Of a stretch of DNA of 17,504 bases, positions 5,972-15,000 are shown in pieces. Each line of letters starts with the position of its first letter. The first letter of the stretch is position 1. The notes beneath the pieces were generated by a model. It had not been told where the DNA came from. It saw nothing but the letters and a program-made list of their open reading frames with translations, and made no database searches. Source of the DNA: a bacterium (GTDB lineage Bacteria; Bacteroidota; Bacteroidia; Bacteroidales; Muribaculaceae); contig SFTJ01000056.1 of assembly GCA_004563195.1 (NCBI GenBank), positions 1 to 17,504 of the forward strand. Reading direction: 5' to 3'. Both the position numbers and the translations under genes were made by a program.

Positions 5972-7405
5972 TCATCCCTCCTTATAATAAGGGTAGTATT
6001 TACTTGTTGTTATAGTCATCGAATTTGACTCTCCATAATCTGCCTTAATACTCTGTATCATATATTTATCGGTTACTGCTTGATTTGACAGTGTGTATGA
6101 TATAATATAGTTCACGTCGAGCCACGGAATAGGAATACATCCAAGCGACATAGCATCATTCAGGCGGCATCTCCAGTATAATTCAATATCGGCCCGTTGT
6201 TTTGCCAGATTATCTGACATGATATTATCATATTCGCCGCCGTATAGAGCAATCCGAATAATGCCAATATCGCTGTTAATATCAAATGGGCTATCAGGGT
6301 TTGTATCAGAAGCAATAGCCTGAGCCTGATTATGCCCAAGAAACAGCCATGTGTTATTGCTTTGATATACTGCAACATAATATTCATTGGCTTTGAGCGT
6401 TTTTATTTGCACTCCGTTTTCGTCTACAAGTTTATGAAAACCAGATATGTTGTTAATTCCAATAGTTACAGGAGCATTAACATCTGCTGTAAGCGTGAAT
6501 CCTATCATCGTATTTGCTTTAATGGTTGATTCCGTAATGGAGCCATATGTCAACCTAATATTGCCGCCACTGACTGTGGCCGTAGATGAATAATGTTGAA
6601 CATCGTGACTACGCCCATATACCTCTATATAGTTCTTGACGCTCTCAAAATCTGTGTCTACGCTCTCCGATGTTGTGATACGGCTCAAAATATCATCATC
6701 TAATATAATAGGTGCATCATATCCAAACGGAATTTGTTCATAATGAAATACACCATCCACATCGAAATACATTTGATATTGAGGTAAGATATCCCGCAAC
6801 TCAGATAAGATATTGTATATAGTCCCGCCTTGATTTATAGTAATATCGTATGGAACATTTTGAATAGTCCCATCAGTATTGACGCATTCAGACACAATAT
6901 ACTTGTTCATATTAGCAAGCTTTAACGTTGCAATAATAGCTTGGCGAACATTTGACCCAGTTGTAATCACTGTAGGAATGCCAGGCAGATTACCATTGCG
7001 CAAGCCAGTCAATTTGGACATCATATCCAACCCTTGTAATTGCAATGTTCGACTTGCCCCATCATATGAAAACGACGGTGCATTGATTAAATACGTACCC
7101 TGATTATACCATTGAATTTCTTTGGTGTGTATATTTTCATATCCAATATATGGTTGGATATACTTATCTAACCAAATTTTACCGCCAGGCTGAATATCAA
7201 ATGAGCTATTCCGAACGACTAAATTTACAGTACATGAACGTCGCAAATCACTATTGGCATCTATGGATACTTCAAGTCCAATTAAATCTCCACTAATCTC
7301 ATCGACGATGTTTAACTGAAAATTTAACAAATATAACTTGATATATTTTTTGATATATGATTGCTTCAGGATAGAATAATCATTTGCCCCAATATTAAAG
7401 CCCAT
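5972..7405 (-). CDS. tail hub / baseplate-like structural protein (DUF5048- or XkdQ-like)
   Basis: 477 residues. The start (GFNIGANDYSILKQSYIKKY) is followed by a beta-rich domain: LIGLEVSIDANSDLRRSCTV about residues 41-60, FDIQPGGKIWLDKYIQPYIG about 69-88, then GTYLINAPSFSYDGASRTLQ and GLDMMSKLTG. This resembles hub proteins of Gram-positive phage tails, where gp27/gp44-type barrels form the ring under the tail tube. A segment near residues 270-350 (VSGGNIRLTYGSI to YVAVYQSNNTWLF) looks like an inserted small domain. The end (MIQSIKADYGESNSMTITTS) is typical of the hub family. GGAGG lies nine bases ahead of the ATG and the gene directly follows the Dit-like gene. The family name is from memory; the hub role is likely. 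Confidence 0.75.
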   Translation of the reverse strand: MGFNIGANDYSILKQSYIKKYIKLYLLNFQLNIVDEISGDLIGLEVSIDANSDLRRSCTVNLVVRNSSFDIQPGGKIWLDKYIQPYIGYENIHTKEIQWYNQGTYLINAPSFSYDGASRTLQLQGLDMMSKLTGLRNGNLPGIPTVITTGSNVRQAIIATLKLANMNKYIVSECVNTDGTIQNVPYDITINQGGTIYNILSELRDILPQYQMYFDVDGVFHYEQIPFGYDAPIILDDDILSRITTSESVDTDFESVKNYIEVYGRSHDVQHYSSTATVSGGNIRLTYGSITESTIKANTMIGFTLTADVNAPVTIGINNISGFHKLVDENGVQIKTLKANEYYVAVYQSNNTWLFLGHNQAQAIASDTNPDSPFDINSDIGIIRIALYGGEYDNIMSDNLAKQRADIELYWRCRLNDAMSLGCIPIPWLDVNYIISYTLSNQAVTDKYMIQSIKADYGESNSMTITTSKYYPYYKEG

Positions 7406-7407
7406 GT

Positions 7408-8316
7408 TTAATCCTCCGTTGGAATCATATTTGCGTAATATAAGTCGGACTTAGAATTCATAGAACCAATCTCTGTCCAATCAGCAGACACATCCATAAT
7501 GCCCATGCCGTATTCATTGCTATACGTCACAGACGGATTGCCCGTAATATATACAAGCCAAGCATTACCATTCCAATCCTTGATGATTTTCGGCTCTTTG
7601 TTTGTCAAATAATCAAGCAATGCCGTCTTTTCTTGCTGAATGGCATTTCTATCAATTTTACCTGTTTTCTCAAATGATTTATTTATAATCTTGCCGCTAA
7701 TGTTCCCTGTCTCGTAATTTAACAGCCCATTGCTAACCACAACTGGCATACGCCGCCCAAATGGAGTAAATACACCGACCTGTTGAACGCGGTCATTTGA
7801 ATTGTAGGCTACACCATACTTGAATTTATAGATAGTGTTAGCATCACAAATATATATACCCTTAAAATTTGATACTACATCATTCGTAATATAATTTCCT
7901 TCTACGCTTTCCATTACTGGAACAAACGCATACTCATATTCTTTGAAGTTGATGTTTAACCTATCAATATAAGAGAATGATAAATCATCCACAGTATTAA
8001 TAACAGTCTCATATAGCGTAATCCATTCAAAAGCGCCCTTCTCCCGACGCTTAACTCGAACAGCTGTAATCTGTGAACCAATCTCAGCCAAAGAGCCACC
8101 ATTTAGATTCCCATTAAATCCAGCGTTGATAATTGTAGAGAAATCCCAAGATGCTGGGATTGTATCGTCAAAATCCATGGAACCGTTAGAACTTAAATTA
8201 AAATGATTGACCACACCACTTGAAATCTTAGTTCGTTGAATATTCGTAATTCCAGTCGGAGATGGGTCTAAAGCGTTGACATCTCCGCAAAAATTATATC
8301 CAATCAATCCAATCAT
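7408..8316 (-). CDS. putative distal tail (Dit-like) protein
   Basis: 302 residues, just ahead of the hub gene with a two-base gap. It begins IGLIGYNFCGDVNALDPSPT; later stretches include AVRVKRREKGAFEWITLYET, LNINFKEYEYAFVPVMES and VFTPFGRRMPVVVSNGLLNY, then KEPKIIKDWNGNAWLVYITG near residue 250. Alternating beta strands and the position beside the hub suit a distal tail protein, which forms the hexameric ring where the tail tube meets the tip. AAGGAGGTGG precedes the ATG. I see no decisive motif, so it could be another tail-tip structural protein. Confidence 0.6.
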   Translation of the reverse strand: MIGLIGYNFCGDVNALDPSPTGITNIQRTKISSGVVNHFNLSSNGSMDFDDTIPASWDFSTIINAGFNGNLNGGSLAEIGSQITAVRVKRREKGAFEWITLYETVINTVDDLSFSYIDRLNINFKEYEYAFVPVMESVEGNYITNDVVSNFKGIYICDANTIYKFKYGVAYNSNDRVQQVGVFTPFGRRMPVVVSNGLLNYETGNISGKIINKSFEKTGKIDRNAIQQEKTALLDYLTNKEPKIIKDWNGNAWLVYITGNPSVTYSNEYGMGIMDVSADWTEIGSMNSKSDLYYANMIPTED

Positions 8317-8333
8317 ATTAGACCCACCTCCTT

Positions 8334-9404
8334 TTAGGTTGTCTTACCGATGGTAACATCATATATATTATTTCGTTTCTGTATAAAAATACACAGATTA
8401 GTTGTGCTCGTTATACTTGACACCTCGTCGCCTTTTATGGCATAATAATATGAAACCCCAGCATTCCTTGCTGTTAGTTCGGGCCATATCGTATTGCCAG
8501 TATGCCGCAACGCTACAGTCACAATATCTCCCGATACTGTTGAAAATGTTATTAGGTCACCATTTGTATCAAAGTCATAACCCCAAATTCGTGCCGTAAA
8601 ATCATCAGTAACCATATATCCTTCATTGAATGCTACGTAATCGCCATCACCACGTAAGTCAATAGCCGCATTATCAACGTAAATAGGGTCTCTGGGAGTC
8701 TCACCATCAATGGCCGTTACGTTTGACTGGAACACAATATATCCATTCTCACAATCATTGACCAACACAATGTTCGAAAATACTTCTGGAACGTCGAATG
8801 CTGTTAAAAAATCAACTTTGCCAGTATCAACTTGAACGCCAGCATCAGATACCCCAATACATTCTATATAATATTTGGTATTATTTCTAAACCCAGCAAA
8901 CATATAGCTCATCGTATATGGCAATGTCTTATCTTGAATATATATTTCATTACTAGTTGATAACAAAATTTGAGCATCACTATATAAATTAAATATGCAA
9001 CTATTCAATGCATCGTTCTCTTCTTGATTATACGTTACAGAGAATGAATACGATGCATTATTTACTTTTGTTCCACTTGAAATATTGTTGAATCCGAATG
9101 TTGCCGCAGTCAAACATTGAAAAGATATTGTATCTGAAGCAATAGATATGTCGCCCGTTGCGTTGATGGTTTGGATATAAGCTAGATATTGCGTTCCATT
9201 AGTCAAAGTTCCAGATGGCAACGTATGCTCATATCTAAACGTGGTGGTTTCTACGCTATATACAATAGCCAATGTATCGGCATTTTGTATTGTCAATTTG
9301 TTTTTTACAACTTGGTCCCCGCCAATAACTGTAAATACAAACGTGTGTGATGTGGATGCGTCAAATGGCATTGTCGAATATAAAATTGGTTGAGTTAAAG
9401 CCAT
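8334..9404 (-). CDS. tail-tip structural protein with two Fn3-like domains
   Basis: 356 residues. Two beta-sandwich domains of fibronectin type III kind can be traced: about residues 1-100 (HTFVFTVIGGDQVVKNKLTI, LTNGTQYLAYIQTIN) and about 105-205 (SYSFSVTYNQEENDALNSCI, FRNNTKYYIECIGVSDAGVQ). The last 140 residues (NGYIVFQSNVTAIDG, AAIDLRGDGDYVAF, DDFTARIWGYDFDTNGDLIT) look like a lectin- or jelly-roll-type domain, possibly for carbohydrate. TGGAGGTG precedes the ATG. It lies next to the Dit-like gene, so it is probably displayed at the tail tip. Binding is inferred from fold type only. Confidence 0.65.
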   Translation of the reverse strand: MALTQPILYSTMPFDASTSHTFVFTVIGGDQVVKNKLTIQNADTLAIVYSVETTTFRYEHTLPSGTLTNGTQYLAYIQTINATGDISIASDTISFQCLTAATFGFNNISSGTKVNNASYSFSVTYNQEENDALNSCIFNLYSDAQILLSTSNEIYIQDKTLPYTMSYMFAGFRNNTKYYIECIGVSDAGVQVDTGKVDFLTAFDVPEVFSNIVLVNDCENGYIVFQSNVTAIDGETPRDPIYVDNAAIDLRGDGDYVAFNEGYMVTDDFTARIWGYDFDTNGDLITFSTVSGDIVTVALRHTGNTIWPELTARNAGVSYYYAIKGDEVSSITSTTNLCIFIQKRNNIYDVTIGKTT

Positions 9405-9446
9405 TTCTTCACCTCCAGTATAATTAACTAAAACAAATATTTTTAA

Positions 9447-9545
9447 TTACTTTAGATTTTCCCGAACGGCCTCCCGGTATTTTGCGGACACCTGATCCAA
9501 GGCGATGCGACCCATCCGCACCTGCAAGACCAAAAACTGTACCAT
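9447..9545 (-). CDS. 32-residue protein, CD1375-like
   Basis: The - strand reads MVQFLVLQVRMGRIALDQVS and ends YREAVRENLK. The pattern MVxFLVxRIxMGKIxxDQVPxKYR is that of the very short CD1375-family proteins often found near fibre and lysis genes of Clostridia phages; the family name is from memory. It starts at an ATG overlapping the preceding frame's stop (TAAATG) with GGGAGG about ten bases ahead. Function unknown. The gene is intact although it sits in a decayed GC-rich stretch. Confidence 0.65.
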   Translation of the reverse strand: MVQFLVLQVRMGRIALDQVSAKYREAVRENLK

Positions 9546-9597
9546 TTACTCCGTGCCTCCCATCACAAGCTCCAGCATCGCCGCATCCAGCGAACGA

Positions 9598-9702
9598 TCA
9601 AGCATCTCGAATCTCAGGCATCCGTCCTGTCTGGTCACCGGCCTGTCCGCTGTTTGCCTTGCCACGCTCGTCAATGCTTGCGTGGCCGATGATAACTGCC
9701 AT
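9598..9702 (-). pseudogene. truncated N-terminus of a second endolysin
   Basis: A strong ribosome site (AAGGAGG, eight bases ahead) and an ATG open MAVIIGHASIDERGKANSGQ, then AGDQTGR, then an unrelated MPEIRDA and a stop. The GHASIDExGKxxGGxAGDQTGKEV start is one I know from phage peptidoglycan hydrolases and related peptidases of Clostridia; intact members are hundreds of residues long and continue with EVCTRxWY. Here the match ends after about 27 codons. Just behind it, from an ATG at 9605 in another frame, 19 codons (MLDRSLDAAMLELVMGGTE) end at 9546, perhaps the tail of the next lost gene. An internal deletion joining the two would explain this. Confidence 0.6.
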
Positions 9703-9759
9703 ATGTAGTTCCTCCTTGGTATGTAATGATGGATTTTCGTTCGCTTTCGGCTCAGAATG

Positions 9760-10263
9760 TTAATCACTCTGTTCTGTCCATCCATATACTCCGGGTTCCC
9801 ACACGTTGTTGTCGATGTCGGACACCCACGTCTTTCCGTTGTGGTTGACTTTATCGCCTGCGCTGTACGGGTTCGTGCTGTCCGGCTGCTCCCACTCCGG
9901 GACAACAGTCTCGTCCGGAATAAGAACCTTGGACCACAATGACGGGGCGCTATCCGGCTCCCACCCATCCTGAGACGTATGATCCTGTAAGCATCGCCAC
10001 AGCTTGCCTCTCCACTGGACCTTAAAACCTGCGGCGTAGTCCTGTCCGTCCACCCACTCCGGGTAGAATTCCAGCATCCGCAAAGCGGTGGTATCATCCA
10101 CCTCCAAGGTGTTGATCTGCTGAGCGATCAACAGGCGGGTGACGTCGGATTCCGTCAGAGGGCGGATGCGCTCATAGGATTCTATTGTAGATTGTGCCGA
10201 TTGCATCGTAGATATCTCATCCTCACTTGCATTGCGATACATCGTGCCATCGAAAATTCGCAT
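9760..10263 (-). CDS. virion protein with two carbohydrate-binding (CBM5/12-like) modules
   Basis: 167 residues. After a helical first part (STMQSAQSTIESYERIRPLT, DVTRLLIAQQINTLEVDD) come two aromatic-rich repeats: about residues 68-115 (PEWVDGQDYAAGFKVQWRGK, LWRCLQDHTSQDGWEPDSAP) and about 122-165 (PEWEQPDSTNPYSAGDKVNH, GKTWVSDIDNNVWEPG). The Y/W-xxG-xxVxxxGxxWxxxxxxxxWEPG layout is that of chitin-binding CBM5/12 modules, used in phage tails to bind surface sugars. The ATG overlaps the upstream fibre stop (TAATG). Bases below about 10190 are GC-rich, while the first 25 codons match the AT-rich fibre upstream, so the gene appears joined at that point. Confidence 0.8.
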   Translation of the reverse strand: MRIFDGTMYRNASEDEISTMQSAQSTIESYERIRPLTESDVTRLLIAQQINTLEVDDTTALRMLEFYPEWVDGQDYAAGFKVQWRGKLWRCLQDHTSQDGWEPDSAPSLWSKVLIPDETVVPEWEQPDSTNPYSAGDKVNHNGKTWVSDIDNNVWEPGVYGWTEQSD

Positions 10264-11165
10264 TATGCGTCCCTCCCATACAAAAGAAACCTTGCCCCAG
10301 CATCAAATTTTGCGTCTATTCGGTATGAGGTTATTTTTTGGCGATATGGTGAAGCATTATTATTTCTTTCGACATTATAGAATGCCTGAGGGGCAGCTCC
10401 GCGTGTCTTTGTTTCGTACCCAAAAAACATTTCTTCAGACCCAACCGAATACGCACTAAAATCGTATGAATAATCTTTCGCTGTAGTGGTGGTTGATGAA
10501 AAATATGTCCCAGCTACATAATATTGGTTTGGGATATATGTAATTTTGCCTACTTCTGTAACTTTAGCAAAAATCTGAATAAAGCATTCTGACAAGGAAA
10601 ACGGATTTCCATCATCATCTGAATTTATGATAACGGATTCTGCACTTTCCGTCAGTGTAAGATCTCGGACAAGCCGAAAACCAGAAGAACCACCACCACC
10701 ACTGGGAATCTCCACACTCAGCGGAGCAGAGCCGTCATAGCTCCCACTCACCGCCCCTGTAAATGTCAGCGCGTTCGGGTTCGGCAGCTTGGCCGGGATG
10801 TTCACATCTTTCCATTCTTGTCCATCAGCTGTTTTAGTCAATACTTGACCAGCAGTACCCGTAAGCGTAGATGGGATAGCTGATACATCAGTTGCCGAAA
10901 GAGTAACAGCCCCAGTTTTACTATTAACGCTAGTAACCGGTGCTGATGTCAATGGCGTGATTGTTTGATTGCCAAGTGTAATCGTACCATTTTCAATCTT
11001 AGCGTCAGTAATACCATAACCAGCAATTGTAGTAGGCTTATCTAGCACATTATCCCATTTAACATCACTAGTTGCGCCACCTCCCAATTTTACGGCGGCA
11101 ATCAACTCGTCCATTTTCCCTACATAAGATGAATTTTTTAGTAAATCAATAGTAGCATCTGCCAT
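10263..11165 (-). CDS. tail fibre protein with phage-fibre repeats
   Basis: 300 residues. It begins ADATIDLLKNSSYVGKMDEL and then carries fibre-shaft motifs: KPTTIAGYGITDA (about 44), APVTSVNSKTGAVTLSATDV (about 75-94), and a short GC-rich stretch coding KLPNPNALTFTGAVSGSYDG (about 125-144), which I know as a very widespread fibre cassette. A Gly/Ser hinge (SGGGGSSG) leads to a C-terminal head (residues 165-300) ending FLLYGRDA. CGGAGG is close ahead of the ATG. The head is probably the part that meets the host; no fold is recognised. Confidence 0.85.
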   Translation of the reverse strand: MADATIDLLKNSSYVGKMDELIAAVKLGGGATSDVKWDNVLDKPTTIAGYGITDAKIENGTITLGNQTITPLTSAPVTSVNSKTGAVTLSATDVSAIPSTLTGTAGQVLTKTADGQEWKDVNIPAKLPNPNALTFTGAVSGSYDGSAPLSVEIPSGGGGSSGFRLVRDLTLTESAESVIINSDDDGNPFSLSECFIQIFAKVTEVGKITYIPNQYYVAGTYFSSTTTTAKDYSYDFSAYSVGSEEMFFGYETKTRGAAPQAFYNVERNNNASPYRQKITSYRIDAKFDAGARFLLYGRDA

Positions 11166-11183
11166 ATATTCCTCCGAGTAATT

Positions 11184-11954
11184 TTACTCACTCCATACTA
11201 AGTTTAGACTATTATCTTCATTTTTTGTCAGTTTATAATTTATCCCTATGTCATTTGGTGTTAAAACGACCACGCCTGTTTTACCATTGACTGAATCAAC
11301 ATTGCCGCCAGCCTCAATCGTCACATCGCCAGTTTGCCCGTTTACAGATGTTACAGGATATGGAGGTGGGTTGCTTATACTATATTGTTTAACATTATCA
11401 ACATTCCCAAGCCCAACATCTGTCTTTCCAATCACCACTGTACCAGTCTTGCTATTAACGCTCTGAACCGGAGCGGCATTCTTAGCGGCTGTAATATCTA
11501 CATATCCACTATCATTTATTAGCTCACTTGTTTTAGTCGGAACAGCAGATTCCGTAATATAGCCACTATCATTGATAAGGTCTGACGTTTTATTAGGAAT
11601 TTTTGTCCCAGACGGCAACGCTCCAACATCTACCGCTGTTAAGACCACATCACCTGTTTTGCCATTAACCGACTGTACCCCAGATTCACCGGGGCTTGTA
11701 TCTGCAAATATGAGCGTAAACGCTTGAGACATATTACCAAATGGAACAAATACTCTATAGGCATTACCAACAATAGGCGTACCACCATAATAAACAATAT
11801 TGCTATATGTGTTGCCATTTATTTTCATCGTACAGACGCTAGTTGATATCTCTGTGACTATGCCGCTATATATCACGGCATTATTCTTTGCCGATTTCTC
11901 TACTAAAATTTCAATAGCATCTAGTAATTCATTTGCTTCGTTAATGTTGTACAC
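11184..11954 (-). CDS. tail fibre protein with repeated VNGKTG shaft motifs
   Basis: 256 residues. The first 90 residues (NEANELLDAIEILVEKSAK helix, then VIYSGIVTEIS and YRVFVPFGNMSQAFTLIFAD) look like a coiled segment plus a small OB-like barrel for attachment. Then come four copies of SVNxKTGxVxL/I (about residues 95, 161, 199, 217) and two of KTSDLINDSGY type, the usual trimeric fibre shaft. It ends LNLVWSE. The start is odd: the GTG at 11954 overlaps its own likely ribosome site (AGAGGTG), so initiation may be at ATT four codons later, 6-8 bases behind the site. It is the first gene after the tape measure and terminator-like hairpin. Confidence 0.82.
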   Translation of the reverse strand: MYNINEANELLDAIEILVEKSAKNNAVIYSGIVTEISTSVCTMKINGNTYSNIVYYGGTPIVGNAYRVFVPFGNMSQAFTLIFADTSPGESGVQSVNGKTGDVVLTAVDVGALPSGTKIPNKTSDLINDSGYITESAVPTKTSELINDSGYVDITAAKNAAPVQSVNSKTGTVVIGKTDVGLGNVDNVKQYSISNPPPYPVTSVNGQTGDVTIEAGGNVDSVNGKTGVVVLTPNDIGINYKLTKNEDNSLNLVWSE

Positions 11955-11969
11955 CTCTATTCTTATAAA

Positions 11970-12001
11970 ATCCGGGTCAATACCGTGGTATCAACCCGGA
12001 T
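11970..12001 (-). terminator. strong hairpin between tape measure and fibre genes
   Basis: On the - strand, ATCCGGGTTGATACC pairs with GGTATTGACCCGGAT: 15 positions with two G.U pairs; the innermost pairs must open to form the loop. TTTTAT follows, a short T run overlapping the base of the stem. It lies six bases after the tape-measure stop. It should act as a partial terminator or attenuator, or as an RNA processing site, setting a lower level for the fibre genes. Confidence 0.7.
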
Positions 12002-12006
12002 GTATA

Positions 12007-15000
12007 TCAACGTCTGCTAAAAGCTCTCTGATATGCCAATGCTTTTACATTTTCTACAAATTTCTTTGCATCTGCCGCAGTCTGAATATTCGGGAATGAC
12101 ATGGTAGTATTATTGAACTCCATACTCATACCCACTGGATTTCTATTTGATATAGCGATGCCCTTATTGTCTATAATAGACCTGCCCAGATTCCAAAGAT
12201 TCTTTGTAATATTGCTTGGGATAATTCCATCGCCAGAGTTAAGTACCCTAAGCTCTGGACCGTTTTCACCAACCATCGAAATTCCACCAGCGGCAGATAG
12301 AGTACCACTTGCATATCCAGTTAAAGAACTTAATTTCTTATTGATTTCTTCTTGTTGCTTTGCAATTTTATCAAGCTCTTGTTGCCGCCTTTTCTCAATC
12401 GCTTCTTTTTTCGCCTCAATTTGTTTTTCACGATTATAATCATAGATAGCCCCTTGAGCCGCAGATATAGCGTCTAAATCTTGCATATATTGGTATCGTC
12501 CGTTTTTGAACACAAGCTGTTTTGACGCTTTTGCTTTTGCTAAATTCTCCAATAATTTTTCATATTCAATTCTATCATCAAGAGCATCATTAACATCTGT
12601 GATTTTTTTAAGCTCTACATCATATTTGTTATTTATAGCATCTTGCGCGTCTTTGAGAGCATTTAGTTGATCTTGAAGTGCAGCTTTAGCTTGTTTCTTT
12701 TCCCATTTATAAATTTCTTCTTGATATTTCCAATATTCATCTTGGTATTCAAGTTTTCCTTTATAATATTGGTCATTCATTTTCTCAAGCTCACGATAAT
12801 ATTCTGCTTCAGTAATAATATCCATTTCCAAAGCGTGTTTCTTCGCTTTGAGCCAAGCTGTAAATTCGTCATCTTTTGATGATGTTGCCGCGGGTGAACT
12901 TGAATAGGTGTCGCTTCTGGACGTACTAGACCCACTTGATGATGCAGACGAGCCGCCACTTGAACCCGAATAAGATGCGCTACTATAAGTGCCTGTTCCT
13001 CGGATAACTCCACTACCAGATGTTTTAATACGACCTGATGATGGTAGATGTCTCACACCTCTTACACCGATTGATAGTAGATGGCTCCCACCTCTTGCGT
13101 GAGATTGTATGCTACCAGTTAAAAATCTACCTTTTAGGATTTTAGCGGTTTCTTCTGCTGTAAATACTTGGTCGCCCTCTTTAAGATTTACAATGGCTGG
13201 CTTGCCTCCTGCTGGAATATAAGCCTTATTCCCACTACGAACCAATTCAGGTCCTTCCTCATTGATAAATGACGGACCAGCCTTTGCATAAGATGTACCT
13301 TCAGCATTACTATCCACTCCAATTTGAGCGCGACGAACCCTCATAAAAGCATTGACAAGATTATTTGCAGCTGTCGTTGCATTACGAGTTTGAGTAGTAA
13401 CGCCACTTATTTGACTAGATAAATTATCTAATGATACTCCATCCAATGCCTCATAATCGGACTTTGCTTGTTGTGCAGCGGTCTGAGAATCATCTGCTTT
13501 AGATACTATGTCTGATAGATTTTCAGGAATATTTGTTAATTGTATGCCATCTGCATCTTCAAGCGCGTGTTGGATATTCCGAATTTCTTCTACCGTAGCG
13601 CCAGATGCGGCATATGCCTCTGCAATTTGTCCAAAATCAAGTTGCTTAATGCCATTGCCTACATCTACAACCTCTACTCCCAATGTCTCAAATGAGCTAA
13701 TTAACCCAGCTACATCCCAATTAACCTCATTACCAAAAACCTTACTAGCTTCGATTAATGAGAATAGCTGACCAGTGGTTAAGCCCATAGACTGTGCCAA
13801 TGCATCTAAATCAGTAATTGTATATGAAATACCATCTGATGTTTCTGTTAAAGTTGCTCCTGCAAGACTTCCAGCATCAGCTAATTGTTGCATGACAGAT
13901 ATAAAGCCCATGCCGCCACTTTCAGATTCGCCGTATAGCATGGTCAATCTCTCTATCTGCTCATTCATAAATGCAACTTTATCATTCGCGGCATCATATT
14001 GAGCCAATATATCAGGGCTTACTAACTGCGCAAGCGCATTTCTTGTTGTCAAAGATGCCGCTTGTCCATTTTCTAATTCACTCTTTAATGTAGAGAATAC
14101 ACTAGATAATTCCTTGAAAGCATCATCGTAGTCTCCAGTTGTCTCCATTGCATCATCAAATGCTTGTTTAGCACCAATCGCTCCGTTAATAGATTCTGTC
14201 CAACCGTTGACATAATTTGCGGCGGTTTCCAGTGCTTCGTTTGATTCCTCTGCACTACTTTCCATTTCTGATAAACTCGATGCCAATTCTTCCGCATCTT
14301 GAGAGCTAATTCCTAATGCCTCTGATAAACCGTCAAGTTGCCCAGTATATTTATATAGCACCGCAGTACCATTTTGATATGCCTCATATAAATTACGTTG
14401 ACTATCAGTTAAAACACTGGTATCGCCATCAGCCTCTTGGACGAGAAGATTTATAGCTTCATATTGATCTTTGCTTTTTGCAAGCTGATTTGACATCTTT
14501 TCTTGCCACATCGCCCCATTTTTGGCAGATTCAGTCCAACCAGTCAACGATCTGATAATGGTTGCTTGACTTTGTGCAAATTGGTTTGCATTTTGTGTTG
14601 TATCCTCAAAGTAAACTCCAATCGAAGCAAGTTCGTCGGCCATCAAACTAACAGCATCCGTATACCCATTTGCCTCATCGGTATTTTGTGCGACTTGAGC
14701 TGTAGCCCATTGACTCAACGGCACAAAGCGTTCTAATTCTCCATCATATACTTCAATGGCATCTGCGGCAGCTCTAACAGCAGCTTCGTGATCTCTAAAA
14801 ACACCACTAAATCGTGAAGAACCATCTGCAAGTTGAACATCGCCTTGCTGACGCTCATTCATAATAAATGAAGCCGCAGTTGCCGTTGTAACCGGAGATG
14901 CTAATACTTCTTTTGCATTTGCTATTGCTTCTGATTGCCGATAATCTTTCAGTAGCTCATAATATTCTATTAAATCTTTAAGTTGCTCAATCTCATCTTG

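Noticed and set aside
9546..10097. 183-codon - strand open frame over the CBM gene
   Set aside because: It overlaps a better supported gene in another frame and its first 100 residues have no sense as protein; only its last codons may be a remnant.
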